A stretch of DNA of 64,000 nt from Glutamicibacter sp. PS (GTDB lineage: Bacteria > Actinomycetota > Actinomycetes > Actinomycetales > Micrococcaceae). Both the position numbers and the translations under genes were made by a program. A model generated the notes under the pieces. It did no database searches. It was not told the origin of the DNA and worked only from the letters and a program-made list of their open reading frames with translations. Below are positions 34,150-45,403 of this stretch, piece by piece; the first letter of the stretch is position 1, and every line of letters starts with the position of its first letter. The stretch is from NCBI GenBank assembly GCA_031317595.1, contig JANCMB010000001.1:3276468-3340467 (forward strand), read 5' to 3'.

Positions 34150-36773
34150 GCGTTACCTCCGTCGTTGGTTTCATCCGTCGCAGTCTGAACTGGTGTTGCC
34201 GGTACGTCAGATGATTCAGTGGTCGTATTTTCTTCGTTTAACGTTACGCCATCTTCCTCGGAGTTCTCTTCGAGCCCCGTCTCCGAATTCTTAGCGACGG
34301 CGATGATGCGATCCTTCTTGTCCGGCTTCGCGAAGATCACACCCATGGTGTCGCGGCCCTTGGAAGGAACCTGGCTCACCGAGGAGCGAACGACCTTGCC
34401 CGACTCCATGACCACGAGCACTTCGTCGGTCTCCTCGACGATCAGCGCACCGACCAATTCGCCGCGCTCTTCGGCCAGCTTAGCGACCTTAATACCCAGA
34501 CCACCTCGGGACTGTACGCGGTATTCGGCCACCTCGGTGCGCTTGGCGTAGCCTTCGTGAGTAACGGTGAAAACGTAGGAGTCTTCGCGTACCACGTCGG
34601 CGGCCAAGAGGGTGTCGTCGTCGCGGAATTTCATGCCCGTCACACCCGAGGTCGCGCGACCCATCGGGCGCATCGCGGTATCGGTAGCCGTGAAGCGCAC
34701 CGACTGACCCTTGCGCGAGACAAGCATCACATCGTCGGTGGGGTGCAACAGCTGCGCCGAGACCAGTTCGTCGTCCTCGCGCAGGTTGATCGCGATCAAA
34801 CCGGCGGTGCGGTTCGTGTCGTAATCCGCCAGGCGGGTTTTCTTCACCAGACCATTGCGGGTGGCCAACATCAGGTACTCGGCGTCCTGATAGGTACGCA
34901 GGTCCAGCACCTGGGCAATGTGCTCATCCGGCTGGAAGGCCATCACGTTGGCCACGTGCTGACCCTTGGCGTCGCGGCCGGCCTCGGCCAGTTCGTAGCA
35001 CTTGGCGCGGTAGACGCGGCCGTGGTTGGTGAAGAACAGCAACCAGTTGTGCGTGGAGGTGACGAAGAAGTGCTCCACCACGTCGTCCCCGCGGAGGGAA
35101 GCACCCTTGATGCCCTTACCCCCGCGGGCTTGCGAGCGGTAGTTGTCGATCCGGGTACGCTTCACGTAGCCACCGCGGGTGATGGTGACAACCATTTCCT
35201 CTTCGGGAATCAGGTCCTCGACACTCATGTCACCGTCGAAGCCCATGAGAATCTTGGTGCGGCGCTCGTCCCCGTGCTTCTCGACGATCTCGGCCAGTTC
35301 CTCGGAAACGATCTCACGCTGTCGCGACTCGGAGGCCAGGATCGCCTTAAACTCGGTGATCATCGCCATCAGGCGGTCGTAATCGTCGAGAATCTTCTGG
35401 CGTTCCAGAGCAGCGAGCTTACGCAGCTGCATATCGAGGATGGCGCGCGCCTGATCGTCGTCGATCTCCAGCAGGCTCTTCAGTCCCTCGCGAGCATCTT
35501 CGACCGTGGCCGAAGCGCGAATCAGCGCGATGACCTCATCCAACGCATCGAGCGCCTTGAGCAAACCCTTGAGGATGTGGGCCTCGGCCTCGGCCTTCTT
35601 CAGGCGGAACTTGGTGCGCCGAACAATGACCTCGATCTGGTGGGTAATCCAATGACGGATGAACCCATCCAGCGGCAGGGTGCGCGGCACGCCGTCCACG
35701 ATGGCCAACATGTTGGCCGAGAAGTTCTCCTGCAGCTGCGTGTGCTTGTACAGGTTGTTTAGCACGACCTTGGCCACGGCATCGCGCTTAAGCACGATGA
35801 CCAGGCGCTGGCCGGTGCGGCCCGAGGTTTCATCGCGCATATCGGCGATGCCCGAGATCTTGCCGTCGCGGACAAGTTCGGCGATCTTCACCGCAAGATT
35901 ATCCGGGTTGGCCATGTACGGCAGCTCGGTCACCACGAGGCAGGTGCGGCCCTGAATTTCCTCGACGTTGACCACCGCACGCATGGTGATCGAGCCACGA
36001 CCGGTCCGGTAGGCGTCGGCGATGCCCTTGGTGCCCAGAATCATGGCTCCCGACGGGAAATCGGGGCCCTTAATGCGCTGCATCAGTGCGGCCAACAGCT
36101 CCTCCCGGCTAGCCTCTGGGTTTTCGAGGGCCCACTGCACGCCCTCGGCCACTTCGCGCAGGTTATGCGGCGGAATGTTGGTGGCCATACCCACGGCGAT
36201 ACCGGAGGATCCGTTGACCAAGAGGTTCGGAAAACGCGCCGGCAGCACCGTCGGTTCCTGGTTCTTGCCGTCGTAGTTGTCCTGGAAATCAACGGTGTCT
36301 TCGTTGATGTCGCGGACCATTTCCATGGCCAGCGGGGCCATTTTGGTCTCGGTGTAACGCTGTGCGGCCGCGCCGTCATTACCCGGCGAACCGAAGTTAC
36401 CCTGGCCCAGGGCCAGCGGGTAGCGCATCACCCAGTCCTGGATGAGACGGACCAGCGCATCGTAAATGGCCGAGTCACCGTGCGGGTGGTACTGACCCAT
36501 CACTTCGCCGACCACGCGGGCGCACTTGTTGTAGGACCGGTCCGGGCGGTAGCCACCGTCGTACATTGCGTAGATCACGCGGCGGTGCACCGGCTTCAGG
36601 CCGTCACGCACGTCGGGCAGTGCACGGCCGACGATCACGGCCATTGCATAGTCCAGGTAGGAACGCTGCATTTCGGTCTGCAGGTCCACCTGATCGATGC
36701 GGTCCAGCACCGGCCCGTCGGCGGTTACGTCCTGTGGTTCTAGGTTGTCTTGCGGATTCTGCTCGTCGCTCAT
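34146..36773 (-). CDS. gyrA: DNA gyrase subunit A
   Basis: 875 residues. The catalytic Tyr is in [10 protein letters not shown] near 127. The quinolone-resistance region reads [18 protein letters not shown], with Ser and Asp at the usual resistance positions, that is, the susceptible-type residues. C-terminal beta-pinwheel repeats include a GyrA-box-like [11 protein letters not shown], required for negative supercoiling. The acidic tail ends in NDGGNA. It follows gyrB by 18 bases and overlaps the DUF3566 gene. Confidence 0.98.
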   Translation of the reverse strand: MSDEQNPQDNLEPQDVTADGPVLDRIDQVDLQTEMQRSYLDYAMAVIVGRALPDVRDGLKPVHRRVIYAMYDGGYRPDRSYNKCARVVGEVMGQYHPHGDSAIYDALVRLIQDWVMRYPLALGQGNFGSPGNDGAAAQRYTETKMAPLAMEMVRDINEDTVDFQDNYDGKNQEPTVLPARFPNLLVNGSSGIAVGMATNIPPHNLREVAEGVQWALENPEASREELLAALMQRIKGPDFPSGAMILGTKGIADAYRTGRGSITMRAVVNVEEIQGRTCLVVTELPYMANPDNLAVKIAELVRDGKISGIADMRDETSGRTGQRLVIVLKRDAVAKVVLNNLYKHTQLQENFSANMLAIVDGVPRTLPLDGFIRHWITHQIEVIVRRTKFRLKKAEAEAHILKGLLKALDALDEVIALIRASATVEDAREGLKSLLEIDDDQARAILDMQLRKLAALERQKILDDYDRLMAMITEFKAILASESRQREIVSEELAEIVEKHGDERRTKILMGFDGDMSVEDLIPEEEMVVTITRGGYVKRTRIDNYRSQARGGKGIKGASLRGDDVVEHFFVTSTHNWLLFFTNHGRVYRAKCYELAEAGRDAKGQHVANVMAFQPDEHIAQVLDLRTYQDAEYLMLATRNGLVKKTRLADYDTNRTAGLIAINLREDDELVSAQLLHPTDDVMLVSRKGQSVRFTATDTAMRPMGRATSGVTGMKFRDDDTLLAADVVREDSYVFTVTHEGYAKRTEVAEYRVQSRGGLGIKVAKLAEERGELVGALIVEETDEVLVVMESGKVVRSSVSQVPSKGRDTMGVIFAKPDKKDRIIAVAKNSETGLEENSEEDGVTLNEENTTTESSDVPATPVQTATDETNDGGNA

Positions 36774-36791
36774 TATTTCCCTAAGTCGAGG

Positions 36792-38846
36792 CTAGATGTC
36801 CAGGAACCGGACGTCCTTGGCGTTTTGCTGGATGAAGGTGCGGCGGGATTCGACATCCTCGCCCATGAGCACCGAGAAGACCTCGTCGGCCGCGGCCGCG
36901 TCGTCCATCGCCACCTGGCGCAGCGTGCGGTGCGACGGATCCATGGTGGTGTCCCACAGTTCCGAGTAGTCCATCTCGCCCAGACCCTTGTAACGCTGGA
37001 TGCCGTTTTCCTTGGGAAGACGCTTGTTGGCTGCCTGCCCGCGTACCAGAGCCTCATCGCGTTCACGGTCGGTGAAGACATATTCGTGGGCTGCGTTGGA
37101 CCACTTGATGCGGTACAGCGGCGGCGAGGCCAAGTAGACGTATCCGTGTTCGATCAACGGCCGCATGAAGCGGAAGATCAGGGTCAACAGCAGCGTGGTG
37201 ATGTGCTGTCCGTCGACGTCCGCATCGGCCATCAACACGATCTTGTGGTAGCGCAGCTTGGACATATCGAACTCTTCGCCGATACCCGTGCCAAAGGCGG
37301 TAATCATTGACTGCACTTCGGCGTTACCCAGCGCGCGGTCCAAACGTGCACGTTCCACGTTCAGGATCTTGCCACGTAGCGGCAGGATCGCTTGGGTGCG
37401 CGGATCGCGTCCGCGCTTTGCCGAACCACCTGCGGAGTCACCCTCCACCATGAAGATTTCGCACTCGATGGGGTTCTTCGAGGAGCAGTCCGAGAGCTTG
37501 CCCGGCATGCCGAAGGACTCCATCGGCGACTTGCGGCGGGCATTGTCTCGCGCCTTGCGCGCGGCCATGCGCGCCTGCGAGGCCAGCTGTGCCTTGCGGA
37601 TGATGTCCTTGGCGTGAATCGGATTACGCCCGAGCCAGTCACCGAGCTCGTCGTTGACCACACCCTGCACGAAGCCACGCGCTACGGAGTTACCAAGTTT
37701 CGTCTTGGTCTGACCCTCGAACTGCGGCTCGGACAGCTTAACCGAGATGACGGCGGTGAGGCCCTCGCGCACGTCGTCGCCGGTGAGGTTATCGTCCTTG
37801 TCGCGCAGGATTTTGTTCTCACGGGCATAGCGGTTGAGCAGGCCGGTCAGTGCGGCACGGAACCCTTCTTCGTGGGTACCGCCCTCATGGGTGTTGATGG
37901 TGTTCGCGTAGGTATGCACGGACTCTGCGTAAGCGGTGGTCCACTGCATGGCGATTTCCACGCTGATCCCGCGGTCGTTATCTTCGGATTCGAACGCGAT
38001 GACCTCGGGGTGGACGAGTTCCACCTTCTTGGCAGCATTCAAGTGCTTGACGTAGTCGAGCAGACCGTCCTTGTAGAGGTAGTCCACAACGCGAGGCTTA
38101 ATCGCCTTCTCGTCCTGATCCTCCACTTCGACCTCGGGCTGCTCATGAATACGCTCATCGGTCAGGCGAATGCGTAGACCCTTGTTCAGGAAGGCCATCT
38201 GCTGGAAGCGCGCGCGTAGCGTCTCAAAATCGAACTCGACGGTCTCGAAAATTTCCGGATCCGGATAGAAGGTCTGCGTGGTGCCGGTGGCCTGAGTTTC
38301 CTCGCCCTTGGTCAGCGGCATCGTGGTGCGGCCACCGTCGGCGAACGAGATGCGCCAGGCATGCCCCTTTTGTCGGACCACGGTATCGACACGGCGCGAC
38401 AGCGCGTTCACCACGGAAATACCCACGCCGTGCAGACCACCGGAGACGGCGTAACCGCCGCCGCCGAATTTACCGCCGGCGTGCAGGATCGTCATCACGA
38501 CCTCTACCGCGGGCTTGCCTTCGGTTGCGTGCATATCGGTGGGGATTCCTCGGCCGTTATCTTCGACGCGAACGCCGCCGTCGGCCTGCAGGGTCACATC
38601 AATGGTGTCGCAGTATCCTGCCAGCGCCTCGTCAACCGAGTTATCTACGACCTCGTAGACCAGATGGTGCAAACCACGCGGCCCAGTCGAGCCGATGTAC
38701 ATGCCAGGACGCTTGCGAACAGCTTCGAGCCCTTCCAGCACCGTGATGTCTTCGGCTCCATAGGTATGTTCGACCTTTGAAGTCATCGAGTCGGCCGTTT
38801 CTGTGGGCTGCCCGGGTTCCTGCGGCGAAGTGTTTTCAGTAGACAC
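36792..38846 (-). CDS. gyrB: DNA gyrase subunit B
   Basis: 684 residues from GTG 38846, which has GAGGAG about 12 bases upstream; ATG 38882 in frame would add 12 residues (MSRANFEEF...). The ATPase domain ([25 protein letters not shown]) and the TOPRIM domain ([32 protein letters not shown]) are complete. It forms the A2B2 gyrase with GyrA and supplies the ATP-driven gate. The upstream gap to the DUF721 gene holds no gene. Confidence 0.97.
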   Translation of the reverse strand: MSTENTSPQEPGQPTETADSMTSKVEHTYGAEDITVLEGLEAVRKRPGMYIGSTGPRGLHHLVYEVVDNSVDEALAGYCDTIDVTLQADGGVRVEDNGRGIPTDMHATEGKPAVEVVMTILHAGGKFGGGGYAVSGGLHGVGISVVNALSRRVDTVVRQKGHAWRISFADGGRTTMPLTKGEETQATGTTQTFYPDPEIFETVEFDFETLRARFQQMAFLNKGLRIRLTDERIHEQPEVEVEDQDEKAIKPRVVDYLYKDGLLDYVKHLNAAKKVELVHPEVIAFESEDNDRGISVEIAMQWTTAYAESVHTYANTINTHEGGTHEEGFRAALTGLLNRYARENKILRDKDDNLTGDDVREGLTAVISVKLSEPQFEGQTKTKLGNSVARGFVQGVVNDELGDWLGRNPIHAKDIIRKAQLASQARMAARKARDNARRKSPMESFGMPGKLSDCSSKNPIECEIFMVEGDSAGGSAKRGRDPRTQAILPLRGKILNVERARLDRALGNAEVQSMITAFGTGIGEEFDMSKLRYHKIVLMADADVDGQHITTLLLTLIFRFMRPLIEHGYVYLASPPLYRIKWSNAAHEYVFTDRERDEALVRGQAANKRLPKENGIQRYKGLGEMDYSELWDTTMDPSHRTLRQVAMDDAAAADEVFSVLMGEDVESRRTFIQQNAKDVRFLDI

Positions 38847-39131
38847 TGGTGCTACGAACTCCTCAAAATTTGCGCGCGACATCCCCGCGGTGCCAGAGTG
38901 CGGCCCCTAAGGATTGCCAATATCGGGTGCTATGCGCCCGAGCGGAGCTCAGGCTGCGACAATACACGTAACCTTAAGTCTACCGTGTCATGTGTATTTT
39001 TCACGGATCTGGCGAGCTAAAACACTGGATAGAACGCACAGAAACCATGATCTGAGAGCTTCTCGCTTGGTCGCTGAGGGGGGATGCACCCGACAGGGGC
39101 GTTCACGCGGCGTAGGCAGCGTCAGCGATTT

Positions 39132-39659
39132 CTACCCGTAGGTATCGCGGGGGCCGCGGCCAGCAACCGAACGACCACCGTGGCGCCACGATGGAGCGTT
39201 AGGTCCCAGCACCCGGATTACCGTCACGATCCCCGGCCCCAACTCGGCATCAAATTTCTTGAGAATTTCGTGGCTGAGTAGGCGCATTTGCGTAGCCCAC
39301 GAAGTTGAATCACAACGAACAACAACCACCGTATCCTCAAAAGATTCGGGTTTACAGTGCTCGGCCACGTTGGTTCCGACAAGTTCCGCCCAGCGACCCA
39401 ATACGGATCCGACCGCGACCTGAGTATTCCACCCGCGAGACTTGGACAGACGGGACACCACATCACCGATGGCCCGTGGATCCCGGTCCGGAGCATTTGA
39501 ATCTTTGTTCGAACCTGGTAGTTGACCGCCACGCTGTTTTTTCCGCGCTTGAACCCGGGCTAAACGCGCCGCGTCCATACGGGTTTCACCACGTTCTTCG
39601 GCTAGTTTCCGCATCCGATTCAGCAATGCCTGTGCGGGATCAAGTTCCTGCTCAAACAT
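39132..39659 (-). CDS. DUF721 (DciA-like) protein
   Basis: 175 residues from ATG 39659, which overlaps the recF stop by 8 bases; the frame extends upstream but this start gives the family-typical MFEQELDPAQALLNRMRKLA. A basic middle (RKKQRGGQLPGSNK) leads to the KH-like DUF721 domain: WAELVGTNVAEHCKPESFED, then STSWATQMRLLSHEILKKFD. DciA-type members load or assist the replicative helicase (family knowledge). It lies between recF and gyrB as in other actinobacteria. Confidence 0.92.
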   Translation of the reverse strand: MFEQELDPAQALLNRMRKLAEERGETRMDAARLARVQARKKQRGGQLPGSNKDSNAPDRDPRAIGDVVSRLSKSRGWNTQVAVGSVLGRWAELVGTNVAEHCKPESFEDTVVVVRCDSTSWATQMRLLSHEILKKFDAELGPGIVTVIRVLGPNAPSWRHGGRSVAGRGPRDTYG

Positions 39660-40809
39660 CGGCGACCTGTCCCGGGCTGACCTGGAAATAGTGTCCCTGA
39701 AGTGTTTCGGGAACATCTTCGGGAACCGCGGCGGTGACGATCACCTGCTCAGCACCGGCTACGATTCGGGCCAATCGAGCTCGACGTGTGGCGTCGAGTT
39801 CGGCAAAAACGTCGTCGAGAATCAGAATTGGACCTGAGCCGGGACGCGGATCATCATCACAAAAAACCCGGTAGGCAGCTAGACGCAAGGCGAGAGCGAA
39901 TGACCAGGTTTCGCCGTGTGAGGCATAGCCTTTGGCTGGTGTGAGCCCTAGTTGCAAACCTAAATCATCACGATGTGGGCCGAATAGGGTGATGCCGCGA
40001 TCCAGTTCGCGGGATCGATTTGATTCGAGCGCCTCAAGAAGTAACTCTTCGATCTGGTTTTGATCGAGAGTGTTGAGATCTTGCGCCAGATTCTCGGAAT
40101 TCTCCTCGACCAAGGAACTGCGATAGCTTGCGCTGGCTTGTTTCGAACCATCAGCAAGATCGGCATATGCCGCCTGGAGATACGGTTGTAGCTTGTCTAA
40201 AACATCAAGCCTCCCTCGGATCAGCCGCGCCCCACAGGAGGCTAGCTGCAGATCCCAAGCCGTAAGGGTATTTTCTTGCGAGGCGGTGAGCTTGGACTTG
40301 CCACGAACTGATTTGAGCAGGGCGTTTCGCTGTTTCACGATTCGTTCGTAGTCATTTCGGGTCGTTGCTTCGACGGGGCGAAGAGAAACTAACAGTTCGT
40401 CAAGGAAGCGTCGACGATTACCTGGGTCGCCTTTAACCAACGCCAGATCTTCGGGGGCGAACAGAACCGTGCGAACAATCCCTAGAATTTCACGGGCTCG
40501 GACCGGGTTACCGCGGTTGATCCGTGCGCGATTGATCTTGCCTGTGGTGATCTCAACCTCGAGCGTCGTTTGTTGAGAACCACGGTGAACCGTACCGCGG
40601 ACAAGTGCTCGCTGTGCCCCGAAATTTAACAGTGGGGCATCATTGCTGACGCGATGAGAAGAGAGATTCGCTAGGTATCCAATGGCTTCGACGATATTAG
40701 TTTTACCGACTCCATTAGGCCCGATCAGAATGTTCGTGCCATCGACTAGCTGCACTTCGGCGTGCTGATAAGAGCGAAAGCTCGTCAAGGACAGCTGAGA
40801 AATGAACAC
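39652..40809 (-). CDS. recF: RecF recombination mediator
   Basis: 385 residues from GTG 40809, preceded by AGGAATCTAAG; it then begins FISQLSLTSFRSYQHAEVQL as in relatives. Walker A is LIGPNGVGKTNIVEA near residue 31; the ABC signature and Walker B are in the C-terminal third (AKGYASHGETWSFALALRLA; ILILDDVFAELDATRRARL). It helps load RecA at gaps and restarts forks. Follows dnaN by about 52 bases. Confidence 0.97.
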   Translation of the reverse strand: MFISQLSLTSFRSYQHAEVQLVDGTNILIGPNGVGKTNIVEAIGYLANLSSHRVSNDAPLLNFGAQRALVRGTVHRGSQQTTLEVEITTGKINRARINRGNPVRAREILGIVRTVLFAPEDLALVKGDPGNRRRFLDELLVSLRPVEATTRNDYERIVKQRNALLKSVRGKSKLTASQENTLTAWDLQLASCGARLIRGRLDVLDKLQPYLQAAYADLADGSKQASASYRSSLVEENSENLAQDLNTLDQNQIEELLLEALESNRSRELDRGITLFGPHRDDLGLQLGLTPAKGYASHGETWSFALALRLAAYRVFCDDDPRPGSGPILILDDVFAELDATRRARLARIVAGAEQVIVTAAVPEDVPETLQGHYFQVSPGQVADV

Positions 40810-40861
40810 CTTAGATTCCTGAAGTGCCGCGGCAGTACGCAATTACTGCCGCGGCCACTAG

Positions 40862-41989
40862 TTAGTTGGAGTTTGGAAGTCGAACTGGCATGACCAGATA
40901 GCGGTACTCGCTTTGATCGTCTTCATCGATCTGTTTCTGGCCGGTCAACATCGCAGGCTTCGGTGCACTAGTGAACGAGAACCGAACGTAATCGGTGTTG
41001 AAGGTTCCCAAACCCTCGCTGAGGTAGGTCGGATTGAAAGCAACAGTGATGTCTTCACCACGAAGGGCAGCAACAATTGACTCCTCGGCTTGAGCATCAT
41101 CACCGGTGCCAGCATCGAGGGTTACTTGACCGTCGACAAACGCCAATCGAACTGGGGTGTTCCGTTCAGCGACAACAGAAACGCGTCGGACCGCTTCAAT
41201 TAGTTCGCTGGTACGAACGGTTGCATGGATCGGAGTCGACTCGGGGAACAACGATCGGATCTTGGGGTAATCTCCGTTGACCAACAGAGAAGTAGTTCGG
41301 CGGTTGGCACTTTGGAAGCCGACAAGTTCACCGTTCTGGCTGATCGCGATCTCTAGATCACCGGCGCTGGACAGGGACTTGGCAACATCATTTAGCGTCT
41401 TGGCTTTGATCAGGAAGCTAGTAGAAATTTCTGGATTATTTGGAGTCCAGTGAAGTTCGCGCATGGCTAGCCGATAGCGGTCAGTTGCCAGGAAAGTAAT
41501 GAGGTCATTCTCGATCTCTACCTTGATACCGGTGAGAACAGGCAGCGTGTCATCCTTGGAAGCAGCAACGATAACTTGGCTTACGGCCTCGGCAAATACT
41601 TGCCCATCGACACGTCCAGATACTTCGGGCAATGAAGGCAGCGAAGGATATTCATCAACGGGCATGGTGGCCAAGTTGAAGCGTGAACGCCCACAGCTCA
41701 GAAAGACTTTGGCACCTTCGGTTTCCAACGTAACTGCGGAGTTTGGCAAGCTGCGGGTGATCTCTGCAAGTAGCTTGCCCGAAACCAAGATGGAACCTTG
41801 TTCGGCAATGTCAGCTGGAAACTCAATATGAGATGAGATCTCGTAATCAAAGCCTTCGAGCTGAACGACTCCGTTATGGGTAGTAATCAGAATTCCGGCA
41901 AGTACGGGCGATGGCGGACGCTGTGCCAATGATTTAGCGGTCCAGGATACGGCATCGGCCAGTACATCCTTTTCAACGCTGAACTTCAC
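40862..41989 (-). CDS. dnaN: DNA polymerase III beta sliding clamp
   Basis: 375 residues from GTG 41989, with AAAGGCGG at good spacing; an in-frame TTG at 41995 is a weaker alternative. Three clamp domains of about 120 residues each, with KFSVEKDVLADAVSWTAKSL at the start and the closing YRYLVMPVRLPNSN (MPVRL motif). The clamp tethers polymerase to DNA. The candidate oriC region lies between it and dnaA. Confidence 0.98.
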   Translation of the reverse strand: MKFSVEKDVLADAVSWTAKSLAQRPPSPVLAGILITTHNGVVQLEGFDYEISSHIEFPADIAEQGSILVSGKLLAEITRSLPNSAVTLETEGAKVFLSCGRSRFNLATMPVDEYPSLPSLPEVSGRVDGQVFAEAVSQVIVAASKDDTLPVLTGIKVEIENDLITFLATDRYRLAMRELHWTPNNPEISTSFLIKAKTLNDVAKSLSSAGDLEIAISQNGELVGFQSANRRTTSLLVNGDYPKIRSLFPESTPIHATVRTSELIEAVRRVSVVAERNTPVRLAFVDGQVTLDAGTGDDAQAEESIVAALRGEDITVAFNPTYLSEGLGTFNTDYVRFSFTSAPKPAMLTGQKQIDEDDQSEYRYLVMPVRLPNSN

Positions 41990-42519
41990 GAACAATCCGC
42001 CTTTCGGAACCTTTGGTCGTTGTCAATGCCGATAAGTAGCACACCGGCAAGTTCTTAAGCATAGAGCAGATACGAATGACTCCACTCATCCAATCTTGCC
42101 ACGGACGTTGAGTAGCTGATCGATCTAGTTCCCAAACTGTGTGCCATGTGGCTTATTGGATGATTCGTGCTTTTGTCTTGATAGCTCCAGCAAGTGGCCG
42201 AGACGCGGTTTTGCTAATGAGTTGTCAGCTTATGAGCCGTTCGAAACGAGCACGCGAGGTAGTGGTCTCGTTATTTAGCAGGCAAAAGGTTAAAAGGTGG
42301 GAGTGTTAATAACCCCTGTGGAATCTGTGGAGAAGCGATTAAAGCCCACATCCGAGCCCGATTGTGCATGTGAACAATCTGTGATCGAAAGTGGAACTGA
42401 GTCTCACGAGCGTGTTGATACTCAGTTTCACCTTAATGGCCATCCACACGTGGTTTGAGGTTTATCCGCAGGTACTCACCAGATCATCCACAAAATTATC
42501 CACAGGTGTGGTTATCGCA
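41990..42519. other. dnaA-dnaN intergenic region, classical oriC position
   Basis: 530 bp without a gene. DnaA-box-like 9-mers gather in the half nearest dnaA: perfect TTATCCACA at 42496-42504, TCATCCACA at 42484-42492, TTATCCGCA at 42462-42470, CCATCCACA at 42440-42448 and TTGTTCACA at 42369-42377 (-). A GGTGTGG at about 42505 adds a weak one. The half nearest dnaN holds few boxes. The position is the usual actinobacterial oriC, but the box number is modest compared with 25.4-25.9 kb. Confidence 0.7.
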
Positions 42520-43965
42520 TTAAAGTTCGCGCTGGCTCTGTTTGATGCGATTGGTGAGCTCGGTGACTTGATTGAAGATCGCACGTCGTTCTGCCATGAG
42601 TTCGCGAATCTTTCGATCTGCATGGATGACCGTGGTGTGATCACGTCCGCCGAGCTCGGCACCAATTTTCGGTAGTGACATATCGGTCAGCTCGCGCAGG
42701 AGATACATCGCAATTTGCCGAGCAGTAACTAGCGTGCGCGTGCGTGACTTGCTGTTCAGTTCGTCGATAGACAGCCCAAAGTATTCCGCGGTTTGCTTGA
42801 TGATGGTCGACGGGGTGATTTCCTGGGCGCCATCCTCACTGATCAGGTCCTTGAGGACGGTCTCAGCTAGGGCGAGATCGACGCTTTGATCGTTGAGGGA
42901 AGCAAAAGCGGTGACACGAATGAGCGCCCCCTCCAACTCACGAATATTCGTTGAGATGCGGGAAGCGATGTACTCCATCACGTCGCTTGGTGCGGACAAA
43001 TTCTCCGCATCAGCTTTCTTACGCAAAATCGCAATGCGTGTCTCGAGCTCGGGAGGCTGAATATCCGTTAGCAGGCCCCACTCGAAGCGGGATCGCATAC
43101 GATCCTCGAATCCTTGCAATTGCTTCGGGGGCAGGTCCGAGGTGATGACTACTTGCTTGTTGTGGTTGTGCAACGCATTGAAGGTGTGGAAGAACTCTTC
43201 CTGCGTTGCATCCTTGTTAGCCAAGAACTGAATATCGTCAATGAGCAGGATGTCAACGTTTCGATAGGTCTGCTTGAAGCTCGCACCTTCGTCATCTCGA
43301 ATTGAGTTGATGAAGTCGTTGGTGAACTCTTCCGAATTGACGTATCGGACTCGAATGCCCTTGTAGAGGTGGCGGGCGTAGTGGCCGATGGCATGCAACA
43401 AGTGCGTTTTGCCGAGACCGGAGTCGCCATAAATGAAGAGCGGGTTGTAGGCCTTTGCTGGCGCTTCGGCAACGGCTACTGCTGCTGCATGTGCAAAACG
43501 GTTCGACGAACCGATAACGAACGTATCGAAGATGTACTTCGGATTTAGACGCCCGAACTCTTGCGAATTCGACGGGGGAGTCGGCTGAGGTGCCGGCTGA
43601 AGTCGCGGCCCGGGTGCAGGTTCGGCGATTTCTTCCTCTGCTGCACTTTGCTTTGGCTGAGCCGCTTCGATGGTGTGCTCATCCTCAGAGGAAGCTAACG
43701 ACAGGTCCACGCTGACTGCGCAGGAGATATCATCCTGGAACACTTCACGGAGCGCTTCATCAAGAGGCTCGCGTAGCTGACCTTGCAGAATGTCTCGGGT
43801 GAACTCGTTCGGAACGGCAACTAGGAGCGTCTTTCCGATGAGCCCTTGGGGCTTAGCTAGGGACACAAAAGGCCGGTTTCGTGCCGAAACCCGGTCGTTG
43901 TCTTCGATGCGCCGAATCACCTGGCGCCATGAGCTACCGATGCTGTTGGTCTCATCGCTGCTCAC
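42520..43965 (-). CDS. dnaA: Chromosomal replication initiator DnaA
   Basis: 481 residues from GTG 43965, preceded by AAAGAGGCGCC; the frame is open to an ATG at 43995. Domain I (SSWRQVIRRIEDNDR) and an acidic, Pro-rich domain II (about 95-150) precede the AAA+ domain with Walker A FIYGDSGLGKTHLLHA and Walker B ILLIDDIQFL. The C-terminal HTH carries the signature ELGGRDHTTVIHADRKI. It binds DnaA boxes and opens the origin. Three DnaA-box groups lie in this window. Confidence 0.98.
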   Translation of the reverse strand: MSSDETNSIGSSWRQVIRRIEDNDRVSARNRPFVSLAKPQGLIGKTLLVAVPNEFTRDILQGQLREPLDEALREVFQDDISCAVSVDLSLASSEDEHTIEAAQPKQSAAEEEIAEPAPGPRLQPAPQPTPPSNSQEFGRLNPKYIFDTFVIGSSNRFAHAAAVAVAEAPAKAYNPLFIYGDSGLGKTHLLHAIGHYARHLYKGIRVRYVNSEEFTNDFINSIRDDEGASFKQTYRNVDILLIDDIQFLANKDATQEEFFHTFNALHNHNKQVVITSDLPPKQLQGFEDRMRSRFEWGLLTDIQPPELETRIAILRKKADAENLSAPSDVMEYIASRISTNIRELEGALIRVTAFASLNDQSVDLALAETVLKDLISEDGAQEITPSTIIKQTAEYFGLSIDELNSKSRTRTLVTARQIAMYLLRELTDMSLPKIGAELGGRDHTTVIHADRKIRELMAERRAIFNQVTELTNRIKQSQREL

Positions 43966-44475
43966 GAAGGCGCCTCTTTTCTCTGGGAAATGCAATGTTG
44001 GTCACAACGAAGCACCGCATAGTCGATGTTTTACCGTCTTTCGGGCAACGTCGCTTCCGATTCTAGCGGTCATCCACATGGTTATGCACAGTTCTGGGGA
44101 AAAAGTTCCCTCTCAGGGTGTGTAGAACCGCATTACTCAATTTCACTTGGGCATATCTAGGCTCAGGTGTTCTGTGTATACAGAGATATCCACGTTCGTT
44201 GCCCGAAAAGTATGTCGTAATCCACAAGATTCGGATAGATTATTCACAACCTCCGGGTCCTTGGTTCAGCTGGGAGGTGAAGTTGTCGTGCCGGTTTGAC
44301 GGGGCGAACTTATTTTTCTATCGTTATTTAGTCCTATGCGCGTGTTTCGTGCCCTGCTCAGGTTTAGAAGAGCCCACGAAATTGCGCATGTCAAAAGAAC
44401 GAGCGTCGGCCTGTTGTTATTCAGCTAGCTAGTAACGGGTAAGACGCGCCATCTAGATCGTCTTGGAGTGTCACC
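43966..44475. other. dnaA-rpmH intergenic region with scattered DnaA boxes
   Basis: 510 bp without a gene, holding the divergent promoters of dnaA and rpmH. DnaA-box-like 9-mers: TCATCCACA at 44070-44078, TTATGCACA at 44082-44090, ATATCCACG at 44186-44194, TAATCCACA at 44218-44226 and TTATTCACA at 44240-44248. None is perfect. They may regulate dnaA or form part of the origin. Confidence 0.6.
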
Positions 44476-44613
44476 GTGAGCAAGCGGACTTTTCAGCCTA
44501 ACAACCGTCGTCGTGCCAAGAAGCACGGTTTCCGTCTACGTATGCGTACCCGTGCGGGTCGTGCCATCATGTCGGCACGCCGCGGCAAGGGCCGCAGCTC
44601 GCTGTCCGCATAA
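44476..44613 (+). CDS. rpmH: 50S ribosomal protein L34
   Basis: 45 residues from a GTG preceded by TTGGAGTG, too short for routine ORF lists. It begins [20 protein letters not shown] and continues [20 protein letters not shown], the standard L34 pattern. It is the first gene of the rpmH-rnpA-yidD-yidC-khpB-rsmG run, divergent from dnaA. Confidence 0.99.
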   Translation: MSKRTFQPNNRRRAKKHGFRLRMRTRAGRAIMSARRGKGRSSLSA

Positions 44614-44676
44614 ATTTGCGGATTAGCGTTTGGTCTCATGCTCTGACGCGTTTCACGCGAAACCGTCGTATCTGAC

Positions 44677-45033
44677 ATGTTGCCAAAGAGCCAGCGACTG
44701 CGCCTAGCGCAGGACCTTACAGCCACTGTACGTTCCGGCGTCCGAAGCGGACGCCGGAACGTCGTGCTATATGCACGTCTTCGAAATGACGACGTGCAGG
44801 GTGATCGTTTTGGGTTTATCGTTTCGAAGGCTGTCGGCAATGCGGTGCACCGGAACCTAACCAAAAGACGTATGCGCGAGATTTCTCGAATTTTGCGTAC
44901 CGAAGACGGCAATATCGATTATGTGCTTCGGGCATTGCCTGGCGCCGCAGAGTTGCCTTGGACCGAATTGAACCGGCAGATTATCGGTGCTCACCAGTCT
45001 GTCCTACGTAAGGTTCAGGACAGTCGTGCGTAA
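44677..45033 (+). CDS. rnpA: Ribonuclease P protein component
   Basis: 118 residues. It has the central RNR motif [14 protein letters not shown] near 65-80 and [13 protein letters not shown] before it. It binds RNase P RNA to mature tRNA 5' ends. Its 3' end overlaps the yidD start by 8 bases. Confidence 0.97.
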   Translation: MLPKSQRLRLAQDLTATVRSGVRSGRRNVVLYARLRNDDVQGDRFGFIVSKAVGNAVHRNLTKRRMREISRILRTEDGNIDYVLRALPGAAELPWTELNRQIIGAHQSVLRKVQDSRA

Positions 45034-45403
45034 AGATACGGTTCCCCGCACGGGAGTATTCTGGTTTCTCATAGATATACCGAGGAACCTGCTCATTGCC
45101 TTGCTCATTGCCTATCGTAAGGTGATTTCGCCGATCTACGGTGACGTGTGCAGATACTTCCCTAGTTGCTCGGCTTATGGACTTGAAGCCGTGACCCAGC
45201 ATGGGGCAATTAAGGGCATTGGTTTGACTACTTGGCGGGTCCTGCGCTGCAATCCGTTCTCCCACGGGGGAGTGGACCATGTGCCGGAGGGACCGCGGAT
45301 TTGGCCCAAGGGCAAGGTCCCGAGGATCATAGTTCTGAATCACCCTGTGATTCCCGACGATGAAGATGCCGCGGAAAGCGGTAACAAGGAGCTTGACCGC
45401 TAA
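45026..45403 (+). CDS. yidD: Membrane protein insertion efficiency factor YidD
   Basis: 125 residues from GTG 45026, preceded by AAGGTTCAGGA and overlapping rnpA by 8 bases; longer in-frame starts would run inside rnpA. An N-terminal amphipathic/hydrophobic helix precedes the Cys-rich core [20 protein letters not shown], then [20 protein letters not shown]. It helps YidC insert proteins. Longer C-terminal acidic tail than E. coli YidD. Its TAA overlaps the yidC ATG (TAATG). Confidence 0.93.
   Translation: MRKDTVPRTGVFWFLIDIPRNLLIALLIAYRKVISPIYGDVCRYFPSCSAYGLEAVTQHGAIKGIGLTTWRVLRCNPFSHGGVDHVPEGPRIWPKGKVPRIIVLNHPVIPDDEDAAESGNKELDR

Noticed and set aside
34557-35762. 401-codon open frame on the plus strand
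   Set aside because: It is antisense to gyrA and mirrors that gene's codon bias; no domain or ribosome site.
44649-44664. parS-like CGTTTCACGCGAAACC between rpmH and rnpA
   Set aside because: Three mismatches to the consensus including the central CG-rich change; listed here only as a weak resemblance.
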